A stretch of DNA of 64,000 nt from Nematostella vectensis (taxonomy: Eukaryota; Cnidaria; Anthozoa; Actiniaria; Edwardsiidae): assembly GCF_932526225.1 (NCBI RefSeq), contig NC_064036.1, positions 3,597,501 through 3,661,500 of the forward strand, in the 5' to 3' direction. The notes beneath the pieces are model-generated. The model was not told the origin of the DNA, made no database searches, and was given only the letters and a program-made list of their open reading frames with translations. Shown here one piece after another: positions 1-14,300 of this stretch (position 1 is its first letter; every line of letters begins with the position of its first letter). A program made the translations under genes and the position numbers.

Positions 1-3000
1 TTACGAAACAGGAGCCATCTCAGGTCTTTGACTTTGGTAATGCGCGTGTTGGGCTGGTAAAGCTTACACACAAGCTTTTCAATACCAGCATAGGTAGTTC
101 CATGTGGCATATCAGAAGTTCCAAGATCTGCAAGTGCAGTAATGCTGTCTTGGTCAGCGTCGGTGAAAGCTTTCCAGCATAACATCTTTGCTTTCCCTTA
201 AACAAGAAAAAAACAATGAGGATGTTGCGAGTTTGAAACAAAATACATATAACTATCTGGACATCAGTTGTTTACCTCAAAGCTCTGCTCCAGTCCATGC
301 ATGGAATCCAGGAAGTGCTGCAGTTTTGGCAGGTCCAAGGACGCGTACGATAGGGCCAAGCTTGATCTCCCGATGGCGATCACCTCTGCCGGTGACAAAT
401 GACGTTTCCTCGCATAACAGGGAATATCTTCGAAGGGACAACACAAAGACGTCAGTGTCGGGCGAGACCATCTCGATACTGGTGGCTCCGAAGGACGTAG
501 CGTCGACAGCGTGTAGCATCAACTTGGTGTCTGCTTCCTCGAGGTTGCTCTCGAGATGTGCCATATCTCTGTGAGTGGCTTGGCATCGAGTTCCCCATGC
601 CACTACAACGTTCATCCCGGCCCCCTTTTCCTTTCTCTAGTAACTTCACAGCAAATACTCCGTCAGCTCTGATTTGGTCTTCACATGAGATAGGAGTCTC
701 TTCATCGGAATCTTCGCAATATGTGTTGCATCTGATATCTTGTAGTAGATAGGCGCTTCTTTGCCCTGTCTTGACACTCTTGTCGCCGTCTTCAAGGATA
801 GTGGTACATCGTACCTAAAATTTACATGACATCGTACATTAATTCGTCATTTTTTTTATCTTCTATCTACATAGAACTGTAATGACAATGATTTTACTTA
901 CCGGTCAAATACCAGTTGCAACTCGTCACTTCCATGGTACTTGGACAGGACGCGCTCTAGGAAGTGATCCGCCAATTGCGAACAGTTCTTAATTCAAGAC
1001 GGTTTGTCTAGCGCTTGCACTTCTGCCATCCCGTCAACAATAGATACCTTCATCCGAGTGCCTTCTTGGATCGGCAGATGGATTTCAAGCTCTGCTGTGT
1101 TAGAGCCTGCACCTGTGTTAGCTACCTTCTCTAGGATAGCCATCAAGGCACTCTTACAGGAACAGTGGAGCATAGAGCCATCTTGAGCAAACATCGACTT
1201 GGGTACCACGTTAAACTCGAATTCGCCAACAGCCTCCTTCATGTCAATTTCCGGGCGAGATTTCGCTACCAGGGACATGCGAGCGATCTTCCTTTAACTC
1301 GATAACCTTGTCATTGGCTTTCACTATGATTATCTTTGTGGCTCTCTTCCATGTGTTGAGTTTCCTCTTCTTCATAGGATGCCAGATGCTTTGTGTGGCT
1401 GTCGTAACACTTTCTTCTACGAAGCGGCTAAGCAACTGAGTTTCCACAGTGCTTTGTTGACACAGGTCTTCTTTCACCTCGTCGGGCATTACAACCTTTT
1501 TTGCGATGTTGAAGAGGTCACTGCTGTCACTGAGGAAAGGATTTGTAAAGTTCCTGATGCTTGTAGCCAGCTGTTCGATGTTCGTTTCTTGGCGTGCTCG
1601 TACAGCATTGCTAAGGTCGTGGTGGTGCTTTTCCGTCTTGCCCTTTGACGAACCAGACATCTCTTTTGCCTTCTCTGCCAGTCGTGCCAACTCGGGTGCG
1701 ATGAGGAAGTACTTTGAGCGTGCATTTGGATTTAGCGGGATGCCAATTAGACCTCTTGAGACCTTCATGGATCGATTAACATGCTCAAGTGCATTATCTG
1801 CGCCGAGAGAACAGAATGGCACATGTGGGTTTTTGTTAACGACCCAGTTTCCTTGCCGAAATTCCTCGTATATCTCTGGATCAGACTCTTCCAGCCTGGA
1901 CTTCTCAGCCAAATAGACAGGTATCATCCGAGCATAGTTCAGCATGTCATGGGCGAAGAAGTACTTCGTAAATACCTCGAGGGCTTCTAGATGGAGGGCC
2001 CAGTTGCCAGTTCGAACGGCTCGTATGAAGGTCATCATTTCCATCACCATTCCCATGTACTGTCGCACGACTTTAAACAGCGGATACTTCTCCTTATCTT
2101 TGTCAAATGCATCCATCTTCTCTAGCAGCTTCTGTGACTCGATGACGGAAACCAGCTTGTCGTGTGCCTCTTTAACTGCCTCCTTCGGACCATTAGCACA
2201 GACATTACTTAACTGGGTAACAGATTCTTCAAGGCTTTGGCGTGAACTTGCGTTTTCTTTGTCCGCGAAGGCTTCGTGATACATCAGGAAAAGCGCTTGT
2301 AAGGTAATCGCATGAGCCGTCTGCGCCCGCTTCACATGTTTTCCGCAGAGGATCTGTTTAACAGTCGAAGGACCATATAACTCTGACTCAATCCAGCATG
2401 TATCAATCCCGCTGTTGTCGATGTAAGAGCCAATTGCACGTAAGGCCGCCATAACAATGTGGAGCTCTCCAGGACGGAGGATGAGATGGTTTAGGTCGCG
2501 ACGGGCCATTTGGAGTTTCTTTGCTGGCTGGTAAAGCCCTAGATCAAGCGAGATGACCGTTTTCCTTGTTGGGCCGACCACTTTGACACTAATATCCTGA
2601 GCTTGCATAAGTACAGTCAGAAGTGTTGACCAATCGTGGGCAGGCGCGGCAACTAAGGGGGCTGTTCCGACTCTCGTGGTTGGTATTGGTTCGGTGACCA
2701 GGGAGTTATAGGCTGACCAAACTGGGATGCTGGTGATCTTCTTTGGTTGAGGATCTTGCTCCAGGGTTGCCGTGCCGGCTTGAGCGTTGTAGGCTTGGGT
2801 TCGCGTTGCATTTCTCCCCAGAATCCATGCAGCATCTTCCATCCTTGTCTGCATCGGAAGCTCTTTCACGGAAAGACTAAACTTGGAATTTGCTGGGCCT
2901 TTGGGCTTCAATGGCGGTGCTGGGCATTCCAAAAGGCTAGTGAAGGATTCGGACAAATCTTCTATTGAGCAATGTTGTAGACTTGCGTCAACATGAACTT

Positions 3001-4547
3001 CGATCTTCTGATCTTGAGCCTTGGCGCGCTGGTAAATCACCATTGCAGTTCCATGAAACGTACGTTTTCCGTCTGGCGTGTCCTCAGCGAAGTCCACGTT
3101 ATCTATGGCAAAAAACACATGCCGCCCTTTGACAATGTCCGGAGGGAGATAGATGCCATCGTTTTCTTCCGTGCGCTGTAAGACATTCGATTCTATGTGG
3201 GATTCTACCCTAAGCACTCGGTTAAAGTCGACTGCAAGTCCAAATCCGTCAAGTAAAGTGATAAGCTCTTTGCTGCGTACAGCCTGGTGTATAGCAAGCC
3301 CTATTGCTAGCTGCTGTGGCATTTCACTTCTCATTCTCGTTGTTTCAGCTTTCTTGTGCCTCACCTGGCGATCGTGTGCACGCGCTTGTTTACCTCATTT
3401 GATTTTGACTCGTGTTGCAAAGAAAGATCAAATGGACCTTGGATGACCCACCTAAAGAAGCTGACGAGTTCCCTGGGAACATTTTCATCTGTGATATCCT
3501 CGAAAGAGCCAATAAACTCCCACTTCTTACACTTCTTGATAGACTTTCTGATAAGCGCGGCAGCATCAAAAAGTGTCTTCATCTCGTCGTCGTCTATTTC
3601 ATTCTGCTCTTCTGCAATTTGAATTGCTTGATCTCTTCCAATCTTAACACTGACCCTTTCAGGCTCATTTACCCGTTTGGGCCTGTGGAAGTCAACATCA
3701 GGGATTTCATCTTTCAGTAGCTGCTTTAACGACTTGCGATGGACATTCGAATCAGGGACGTTGTTTGCGTGAAGTATTTCTTTATACGCCGCTTGTAACT
3801 GGGATATAGGGATAATATTACCGCCACTTAAACTAATGTCAGTTACAGTTAAGAACTCAACCTTTGCAGCTATCTGTCCGGCCATTCTAACTGGGACCTC
3901 GGCTTCGGAATCAGGCTTACGCAATACATTGCTTACGTTCGTCAACCAACAGTTATGGTGGTATTTTATGTCAATTGAATGGGCATCCTTTGATGCAATG
4001 GCAGTATTGAGCTTCACGGCGAGCTTCTCATTGCCTGATTTTGTGACAGCTTTTCGGAGTGATTCCCCTGTAGGCAGAGATCTACAGTTCTAAAACATCG
4101 ATTTATAGGTTTCCGGGCCATCGCAAAAAAGCAAACTTCTTTGTTAAAAGGTGTGGTTTTAGATCGAGTAAGCTTAGGAGTTGTAGGGCTATTCGCTGGT
4201 TGTGACTTTCGCCTTGATTCATTGGGTCCAGCTAGCTCTCTCTCATACCTTGTCTTTGCCCTCTTCAGCATCCCTGTATGGGCGACATCCTTGTGGCAAG
4301 AGCGGTGCCATGAGCTCTTTCCCTGGAGAGCCTCGACTGAAATGCCATCTAGCCTAATCCAGGCCTCTGAGTACTCCTCATTCCCATAACTGGCCCATTC
4401 TTTGAGAAAATCCAAAACTTTTCTATACGAATCTAGCGAAGGTTTGCCAACAAGACCTTCATTCTCTTTTACCTCCTGGCAAATAACACACAATTCTAGA
4501 TTTGTCTCTTCAGAGTTTAGACAAAGGGAAACATTCAAATTCGCCAT
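1..4547 (-). pseudogene. Broken copy of an unnamed multicopy, transposase-like cnidarian gene family
   Basis: The coding trace runs leftwards from 4547 and leaves the window at position 1. The N-terminal part (4547-4014) has a CxxC...WHxxC zinc-binding pattern, and 4017-3361 has a second YHxxCW motif. The main part (3364-1244) contains AIDNVDFAEDTPDG, PGELHIVMAALRAIG, WIESELYG and LGADNALEHVNRSMK, and 615-277 contains EEADTKLMLHA, SPDTDVFVL and ALPGFHAWTGA. I know these motifs from an unnamed family repeated in cnidarian genomes. The Asp/Asp/Glu spacing suggests an RNase H-like transposase and the last block a PIN/FEN-like fold; both are inference. Lesions: a 1-nt deletion in the T-run near 4125 plus an in-frame TAG near 4094, a 2-nt insertion near 3375, an in-frame TGA near 990, and indels near 640, 610 and 280. 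Introns at 901-815 and 275-197 have proper GT/AG ends. It is probably dead. Confidence 0.7.
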
Positions 4548-5304
4548 GAAGGGGCATGATAGTTATGTAACTGCTCTAGATTGACTGGCATTTCAAAATG
4601 GTGGATCACTAAAATGATGGAAATTACCGCTGACCAAAAGTATTCATTTAGAGACTGCTGACCAGCAAAACAATTATGGAAATATCGATTCTTTTATTCA
4701 ATCGAAATCAAGTTTCAACAGAACTGCAATTATGAAATATGGCGAAATATAGAAATCAAAGTTTGAAAAAATATATACTAATAATGCGATATTTAATCAT
4801 TTTATGCAAGAGTCTCGCTTTCTTGACAAAAAGGTCAGGTGACAACAAATATTACTTTAATGTTTTTAAACATGTAAGATAATATTATTTTACAAAACTG
4901 GGCAAATAAGAGATAGTTATGGGCAATATAATATTAGAGCCTCGCTTTCGTGTAGAAGGGTCACGTGACCTCCTTACATATACTTATAGTCATAACATGT
5001 ATAATACTATCCCCTAATAAATCTGAGCAAGTTTGGTGACATTTGGTTGCAAATATGTAAAGTTATCTGCAATTTAAGTCTCAGCCTCGTTTCCATGCTG
5101 GGCAATTTGAGGCCCTTCTTTAACCCCCCTAGTAGCTTACCCAACAAGTTAAAAAATTGCCGATAACATTTTTTGTGTTCCTTAGGGTCCCCTCAACACT
5201 TCTAGATAGGTGGCTTGTTCTCTTCACAAAAATCCCACGGGATTTCAATCGCGACATATGCTCTCTGACTATACATTATAAAGCCTTTCCTATTTTTTTT
5301 CAAG
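4548..5304. other. No gene seen; ARMC3 intron sequence
   Basis: AT-rich sequence between the broken minus-strand gene and the first ARMC3 exon in the window. I found no ARM-repeat coding exon here. A loosely repeated motif around 4808, 4935 and 5085 (a CTCGCTTTC-like core followed by GTCACGTGAC-like sequence in the first two) looks like a degenerate duplication. Confidence 0.5.
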
Positions 5305-8300
5305 GCCAAAGCTATATCACTTGCCGCCAAGAATGGTGAGTATCTTAGCAACCAACTCTTTGTTTGAACTGTGTATTTTATGGAGAGATTGCTGCAAGAT
5401 ACATGATGACTTAATTTTTTTTTCAAGGTGATAACCGCAAGATTTTGCATGAACAGGAATGTGAAAAGACCATCATCTCTCTTCTATCGTCAGATGTGAG
5501 TAACTTTTTTCTTTGTCAGCTCCTGAGATTGCAGTCTATTTGATTTTAAAAAGTTGCTAACTTTGACTTCCGGGGGGAAGGTACTCCCATTTCAAATGGA
5601 CGGCATAATCGCTGGGGTTTTTTGGAAAACAACCCTAAAAGATACTCTTTCATGAGCTACAAGTTAGATGAGCGATGGCTATAATAGCACCCTAAAAAAA
5701 ACTGAGGTAAAAAAAACACCCTTTAAAGATACCCAAGGCTCCAAATTTACACCCAAAAAGATATGACGATGATCCCCGTCCGATGGATATAGGGAGTACC
5801 CCTGGGCTATGACTGCATAGCTGTTATTATTGTGCTTATTTCCAGCAGCAAACAGCAGATATTTGAAAGGAAATACATAGATGCTTAATTAGTTTAGCAA
5901 TTAATGACTCAGTTTTAACTTAGAATTGGATAAATTTTACGGTTGACCCATGAAACAGACCTGTATTAAACATTTTTACTTAAGATGAACTGAGTCATTC
6001 ATTGCTAAACTAAATAAGCTCCTACAAAGTAGAGCACTATCTTGGCTCAAGGTGAACACATCTACTGGAATAGACACTAAAATTACGTTTTCATCCCGTC
6101 AGGTCCCTGGAGTACAATCCAGTCTTGCATTAGCACTGGCAGTCATGTCAGAGAATCTGAGCAGTCGTGACATGATTGGAAAGCTAGGTAGTGCTTTATC
6201 CATTATCACTCCTGTTCTATATTTGCGACATTCTGAAATTTATTAAAGAATATCGATTAGCCACTCATTTGTTATTGTCTGTGTTTGAAAATACAATGGC
6301 CCATTTGCAAGAAAACATCAATGATTGAAATTTGATAATCTGTTATTAGCAATATTTCATTATAAGGATCTGAGATGCTTTCTTGAATTTGCTGATGAAA
6401 GTGGAGACTTTGTGTGGGTTGGGAGAATAAAATGGCAAATATAATTGGCCTTATATCAGGTGCATACCTAGGGGTTTTGCAGGGTCCATCAAAATGGGTC
6501 ATTTTTTTTATTTATAGGATCCAATTCTTTTTTCCTGAGATACTGTACATACCAATGATTACGCTCCCCTATTAACATATCCTAGGTCTGTGCCTGTTCT
6601 AAATCAATCTCCAGAAAATAAGCTTTATTCACCATATAAATAGAGTTTTAGGCACTCTGTGTGCTTGCAGAATTCTTTTTTAATTAGATTTATACGAATA
6701 AGATGTGTTCCTGATTTGTCCCTTTGAATTGTATGAAAAACTTGATGTTCGTCTAAGGCATTATCTGCCCACTATGTTTCCTACCAGAGGGAATACCACC
6801 AATCATTGCACTTCTAAGTAATGAGAACCCTGAAGTTCGAGAATCAGCATCACTGGCAGTGGCTAACATCACCACAGCAAACCCAACAAATTGCAAGTAA
6901 GCAAACAATATATAAAACTATTTCAGTTACATTCCCACTTATTCACCTATGTGGTGATATTAAGCATATGAGGCCTTGCTGAAATGGGTTCACTTCTCGG
7001 CCTAGATATGGGATGTATACCTTTCTGTTTTTCTGCCCTAAATTTGACTTGTTGAATGCATGTGGGCTAACTAGAAGCTTGTCACCGTTTTTTAGACTCA
7101 ATATGGTCATTCTTAATGCTTACTATTTTAGGATTTTAAATATTAGCGTCTTAGAACAACATGGCTGTTATAAACGTTATAAATAAACGTTATAATAAAC
7201 TAAAATTATTTTTCCCATTTTGTCCCCGCGGGGCTTGTCCCTGATCACACCTTTCTTGTCTTTGATTCAGTGAGATGGTTGAGAAGGGTGGGATTGAGCC
7301 GATCATCATGATGTTGATGGACACAAAGCCTCTGGTGCAAGCCAATGCTGCAGTCTGCCTTACCAATCTTGCAGCAGATGGTATGTATGTCTCACCAACC
7401 TTGTAACAGATGATATGCAAGACCTTACCAACCTTGCAACAGACAGTTTGTAAGACCTTACTAACCTTGCAACAGACAGTTTGTAAGACCTTACCAACCT
7501 TGTAACAGATGGTATGGTTACTCTGCCAACTTTGCAACAGATGGTATGTACGACATTACCAAACTTGTAACAGGTATTATGTACGACCATACCAACCTTG
7601 TAACAGACGGTATGTACGACCATACCAACCTTGTAACAGACGGTATGTACGACCTTACCAACCTTGTAACAGATGGTATGGTTACCTTGCCAACTTTGCA
7701 ACAGACAGTATGTTAACTTACCAACCTTGCAACTGACGGTATACTACCTTACCAACGTTGCAACAGACGGTATGCATTACCCTTCTAACCTTGTAACAGA
7801 CGGTATGCATTACCCTTCTAACCTTGCAACAGATGATAGTACAACCTTACCAAGTGCAACAGCAGTATACCTTACCAAACTTGTAACAGATGGTATGTAT
7901 ACCTTACCAAACTTGTAACAGATGGTATGTATACCTTACCAAACTTGTAACAGATGGTATGTATACCTTACCAACCTTGTAACAGATGGTATGTATACCT
8001 TACCAACCTTGTAACAGATGGTATGTATACCTGACCAACCTTGTAACAGACGGTATGTAAGACCATACCAACCTTGCAGCAGACGGTATGTACGACCTTA
8101 CCAACCTTGTAACAGACGGTATGTTAGACCATACCAACCTTGTAACAGACGGTATGTACGACCTTACCAACCTTGTAACAGATGGTATGTATACCTTACC
8201 AACCTTGTAACAGATGGTATGTACGACCTTACCAACAAAATCCCCAAGATGGCATATACATAGAGAGAAAAAGCCAAATTACCTCGCCCTTCGTGTAATA

Positions 8301-11300
8301 TTCCTGTGTTTGTTCACAGAGTCTTGGCGATCAGAAGTACAGCAACATGGCGTAGTACCAGCTCTGGTACAGGCTCTCAAGTCCAAGTGAGTGTTCACCA
8401 AAATTTTGAGTCGTACACCATTCTAGAACTGGATCTTGAGACTGATTGCTGTGTACCCTTGCTTTCATCTCGCATAAATTCTCCGTCTAACTCCTATTGT
8501 ACAGCCGAAGTCCCTGTTTTCTTATTCCAAGGCGAGATTAAATTATAGTCTTTTCTATTCAGAAACTTGGATAGTTACGTGGCTCTATAATATAATATTC
8601 GCCAGCCTGTTGCTAATCTTTCCTTTTGTTCAGTTCTACTATTGTGCAGAGCAAGGTAGCCATGGCCGTTGCGGCATATGTTTGCGACGCAGAGTCAAGA
8701 AGTGAAGTAAGCAACATTGCATGTTAGATTATTATCATTCGTGAAACATCCTCGAGCCTGTTAGTCCTCAACATCACCACCACCACAGACATAATTATCA
8801 TGTTTATCGTTATATCGTTATAAACGTCATCGTCATCATGGTAGAGAAATCGTCACAATCATCAGCAGTATCATCACCACCACCAGCACAATCATTACCA
8901 TAACCATCACCACCACCATCACCACCACCATCACCACCACCATCACCACCACCACCACCACCACCACCATCATCACCACCATCACCACCACCACCACCAT
9001 CATCACCACCATCACCACCACCATCACCATCATCACCATCACCACCACCATCATCACCACCATCACCACCACCATCATCACCACCATCACCACCACCACC
9101 ACCATCATCACCACCATCACCACCACCACCATCATCACCACCATCACCACCACCATCACCATCATCACCACCACCACCATCACCATCACCACCACCATCA
9201 CCATCACCATCACCACCACCATCATCACCACCATCACCACCACCATCACCATCACCACCACCATCATCACCACCATCACCGCCACCACCACCATCATCAC
9301 CACCATCACCACCACCATCACCATCATCACCACCATCATCACCACCATCACCATCACCACCACCACCACCACCACCACCACCACCACCACCATCATCACC
9401 ACCACCACCATCATCACCACCATCACCACCACCATCACCATCATCACCACCATCATCACCACCATCACCATCACCACCACCACCACCACCACCACCATCA
9501 TCACCACCATCACCACCACCACCACCATCATCACCACCATCACCATCACCATCACCATCACCATCACCACCACCATCATCACCACCATCACCGCCACCAC
9601 CACCATCATCACCACCATCACCACCACCATCACCATCATCACCACCATCATCACCACCATCACCATCACCACCACCACCACCACCACCACCACCACCACC
9701 ATCATCACCACCATCACCACCACCACCACCATCATCACCACCATCACCACCACCATCACCACCACCATCACCATCACCACCACCATCATCACCACCATCA
9801 CCACCACCATCATCACCACCATCACCACCACCATCATCACCACCATCACCGCCACCATCATCATCACCATCACCACCACCATCATCACCACCATCACCAC
9901 CAACACCATCATCACCACCATCATCACCCCATCACCAACAACACCATCATCACCACCATCATCACCACCATCATCACCACCATCATCACCACCATCACCA
10001 CCACCATCACCACCACCATCATCACCACTATCACCATCAGCATCACTATCAGTATCTTCATAATTACCACCACCATCATCATTAGTCGTCAATAATCATC
10101 ACCTACTGAAGTCATCATCAGGAGTACCATCTACAAAACCGGCTTTTTTATTCTTTTGGTATACAGTTCCGAACTGAGGGAGGGCTGCCTCGCCTAGTCG
10201 AGCTACTGCAGTCCAACAACGATGAGGTCCGCCGGAGTGCATCATGGGCCGTGTTACAATGTGGCAACGACTCGGCGACAGCAGCTGAAATTTGCAAGCT
10301 TGGGTATGTACAAAACGAGCCTGCTGCGTCAATTCCTCCCTTTACCAATTGATACACTTAACTAGGTCCAGTGTACTCTTCGCGATTTTGGCGGTTTTTT
10401 TGGTTATCTTTGCTGCTCCCCTTGCGGATATTATTAGTGGCCCCCGGACTCCAGAGCCTTGAAGATCAGCATGAGCTACTGCTCTTGCTCAGCTTGGCTT
10501 ACCAGTGATTGAATTCAGAGAGTGCGAGACTTTTTAACATGGTAGTCACTAAAAAAAAGAATGCCGTAAGAACTACTAACACAAATTTATCTGTGTTTCA
10601 TAAAAGAAAAACCGCGAAGGACATTGACAAAGCAAACCAAAACAGAATCAACCAATCACTTCCTAATCACGCTTATGCGTTTATCTATCTTATGTCTCGT
10701 TCTCTAAGACTCAAATTAATGTCTTAATAAAGTTAATATCTAAGTCAAAGTTATGTCTTTATCAATCTTTCGCTCAATCAAATTTATGTCTTAATCAAGT
10801 GTATGTAAAGTTTTCCCAATGAGGATCAGCCCACATCATAACTAACAGGTACTTGTTCCATTTGCAGTGGTCTCGATGTTTTATTCGAGATCTCTCAGTC
10901 CGCAACTCGTCAGTCAAGCTTCACGCAAGTGGCCATGGAGTGCTTGCTGGATAGTAATCTTCCCGCCAAATATGCGACCACAGGGAGCCTGAGCGCCAAC
11001 AATATCATACAAGATGGCTTCTATGACATCGGGCCGGTACGGGACCAACCACGAAATGAAAGGCGGGGGAGGGAGAAGAGCAGAGAGCGAAGGGAACCGA
11101 TTGAATGGATCAAACGGACCTTCTTTTTGCTCGCAGTAGAACTGATTGTCATAAGTGGACCTTTATGTCGAGTGTGTGATTAAAAAGGGAGGGGAGGATG
11201 GTGCAATAGAAGTGATACACAGCAAACAGTAATGACCAAACAGGCAAAGAATGAATAAGAAGGTCAGAAAATGACAACAAACAAGAAAAAAAAATACTGA

Positions 11301-14300
11301 AAACCATACCCTCTCTTCAAAATGTTTCCGATCATCAGTTCCTGAGTGCTATCTGTACAATATCTGGTTAGATTTATTAAATGTAATCATGTAATAATGC
11401 TCTGTCGTATTGGCACACAGATGAGGCAAGGAGAGAAAATCATGCCTCTTGAAGACTTATCGAAGCAACCTGTGAATGAACACCGACCCATTCTGCTTGT
11501 CAATGCCAAGAACCCCGACAGGTAGGGAGACCAGTACTTGACGACTTGACTGGTAGAGACGCCTTTACTTGATAACCCGAATTGGGAGACGCAATAACTC
11601 AAAGCGAGATACCGTAAATGCTCGAATGAGTACCGCATCGCTTTTTTAATTTCTTAGGTTCTAGGCGAGGCGCTTATTTCAAAATCCGTTTTATCTATAT
11701 TAAAAAGTGCTTTTTATTTCAACAACCTAGATTACCATGATAACAACTGTCAGAAATATCGAGATTTCTCCTGATTGTATGGTTCGACTTCAATGCGTCT
11801 TAAGTCCTAAAATTTCGGTCCACATCACCACCCCTAATCCGCCCTTTGCTCCAGGCACTGCCCCCGATGCCATCTTCAGGGACATGGCTGATATCAACAG
11901 CGAACTTTAAGCATTTTTCTTTTAGCACACCGATCAATCCAACGTGTGCGCTGCTGTTTCCCTGCCTTAATTATTACGCGACACGATACATGAATGCAGG
12001 TCTGTGAAAATTTGGAATCCTCTACTGACCTGTCATCTCTCCTTCAATTTTCTGTCTTGTACAGAAAGACACCTTCTCCGACTCAAGTCATCAAAGAACC
12101 CGAGAAGAGTCCCGAGAAGACCATTGGCAAATCGAGCAAAGCAAACCTCAAGAGGTGAGCCGCGTAAACCCTACCTCTCCTGACCTCGCTACCACCAGCG
12201 ACAGGGCTAGTCACGCCCAGTCTAGCCCCAGTCTAGCCGAACGCACACGCAAGATTCCAAAGCACGCCTTTTACCTACTGTTCTCATACTGCAGTATAAA
12301 TATATCACCAATCCGTCCTTTGCTCCGGCAAGCCCTCTTCGCGCTCGCATGCTTCTCACATTCCTTTTTTGGCGTGCGAGAGCCGCTGGAACCAATGATA
12401 GGACATACACCCTCCCTAGTCGGGTCGCTTAGCGCACAAAAAGAGCTCAATCTATACACAGCGGACAAATACACCAAAATTGGTATAAAAATAGCCTAGG
12501 GGATGGTAATCAATATTGAGACCGGTGCCCACTGGTACCATCAGCGGATCCATAGATAAAAAGCAATTATTTTTTTTTTTAATCTGGTGTTTCGGGTACC
12601 CTGTGGTAAAATTTTCATACCTTTTCATGAGACAAAAAAAGATCCAAACGCAAATATTTGAAAACGATATATCATTTAAGCTGAATTCTATCGAATTCCG
12701 AGCCCCCAAAAATATAAATAGCTATAAAAAGCTACATTTGAAGAAGAAGGAAAACCTACTGGAACCCAGGCCCCACGCGGCTTTTTTACATCCCTCTTGC
12801 TAACATGCAAATATGACTGATTTTCGTTCATCAAATAAGCACAAATAGGTGGTGCACATGAATTTTCCCAGAAATTTTCTTTCAGTGAGTTCTCTAAGTA
12901 TTATATTAAGGGCTACAGAGCTTAAATTCAACCAACGCGGCTGTAATTAATCGGCCCGTCAGCAGGAGAAAATCCACTACCGATGAGGGAGATTTTTCAT
13001 AGCCTGTTGTGCGTTGATAAAATATACCATGACAACTCGAATCATTTGCTTATCTTTTTGTTACGGCCCAATGTTATTTTTAAAATCAAATTATCACAAT
13101 TGTTTCCGAGGCGAGAGCCTCGCCTTACCCCATGCTAGTTATGGGCCAAAGCGGGGGAGTCGACAGACGCCCTTGACTTCCAACCACTCGGTCGTATGAA
13201 GTCAAAAACCCTAGCTAATAGCGTTCCATGATTAATATTTTCATTCTGTAAAATAAAAAATGAATATCAAACTAATATAGATCGGCAGTGGTGGCTGGCG
13301 TCTTGGGATATGGCGCTCAAAACCTTCTGATCGTTAGAATAGTAGAATAATTCTGGCTTACGTCAGGTTTGGGGCTAAACGTGTCCTCTCCTAAGGTTGA
13401 CGCGAGGGTTTTTGTACACTGGCTTATAGCACCGTCGTTTTTTCGGCACCTCGAAGAAAACGCCCCTGAGAAAGGAAAATATCCTCTGTTTGGAAAAGAA
13501 ATCCCCGCGGACCCTGCGCACAAGCTAGCGTACGCATCATTCTGAAAAGGCTCTTTCAGTTTCTTTCAGAATAACTTTTTTCCCTACATTACAATAACGA
13601 TCCGCCGATCACTGATCCGCGCCTTAGGAAAAGCCTCTAAAGCTCTGTCCTTTAGTAGAAAACGTTTAAAGGACTTCTCATTCCCAAAATCTCCCAAGCG
13701 TGTCTCATGTGCATTGTGGAGCTCGGACATCAGAAAAAAGCTACGTACCATTTTCAACAGCCTAAATTTATATAATCTGTTAATATATTATATTCTATAA
13801 GCCTGGGAAAAGCTCTATACTTTTTTATCACCCTCTCTCGCTTCCTGGAGACCTTTCCATTTCTTATGCTCCACAGCTTTTTCCATCCCTGAGGTCATCA
13901 TTAAGACATCTTTAAGATAATAACGTTGGAGTTGGTTGCTGTCCTGTTAAAAGCATGCGATGCGTTCAACCTCATCACTATAATGAACACATAGGGAGCA
14001 ATAAGCACTTTTTTTTTGTAGTTCCTCTGCTAGTCAGCTTTTTTCGTTCTAAAGTGCTTTCGAGAATTAATACCGCAAATTTGTGACAATTCCTCTTAAT
14101 AACTTTGGTTGAGGAGGCCAACGAGATTCTCAAGAATCTCGTTGGTCTTTGGTGTCTAGTTGACAGACACTAACAAAGCCCCCTTATTAAATCCATCCAA
14201 ACCTCTTTTTTTAGCCAACGCCAAAATACTCGATAATTGCGATTAGTCGCAGATTTATAAAAAATAAATTTAAAATCCAGACAAAAGTTGATATTTAGTA

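Noticed and set aside
3361-4017. Four-base overlaps between consecutive ORFs resembling translational coupling
   Set aside because: The overlaps are GTGA at alternative starts; frame comparison shows ordinary frameshift lesions in a decayed eukaryotic gene, not operon-like coupling.
7190-8263. Repetitive ORFs on both strands (CYKVGKVV, CNRRYVRPYQP)
   Set aside because: They are translations of the 32-bp splice-donor minisatellite.
8836-10092. 418-residue Met/Val-rich ORF on the minus strand
   Set aside because: It is a direct translation of the CAC/CAT satellite inside an ARMC3 intron; composition alone explains the open frame.
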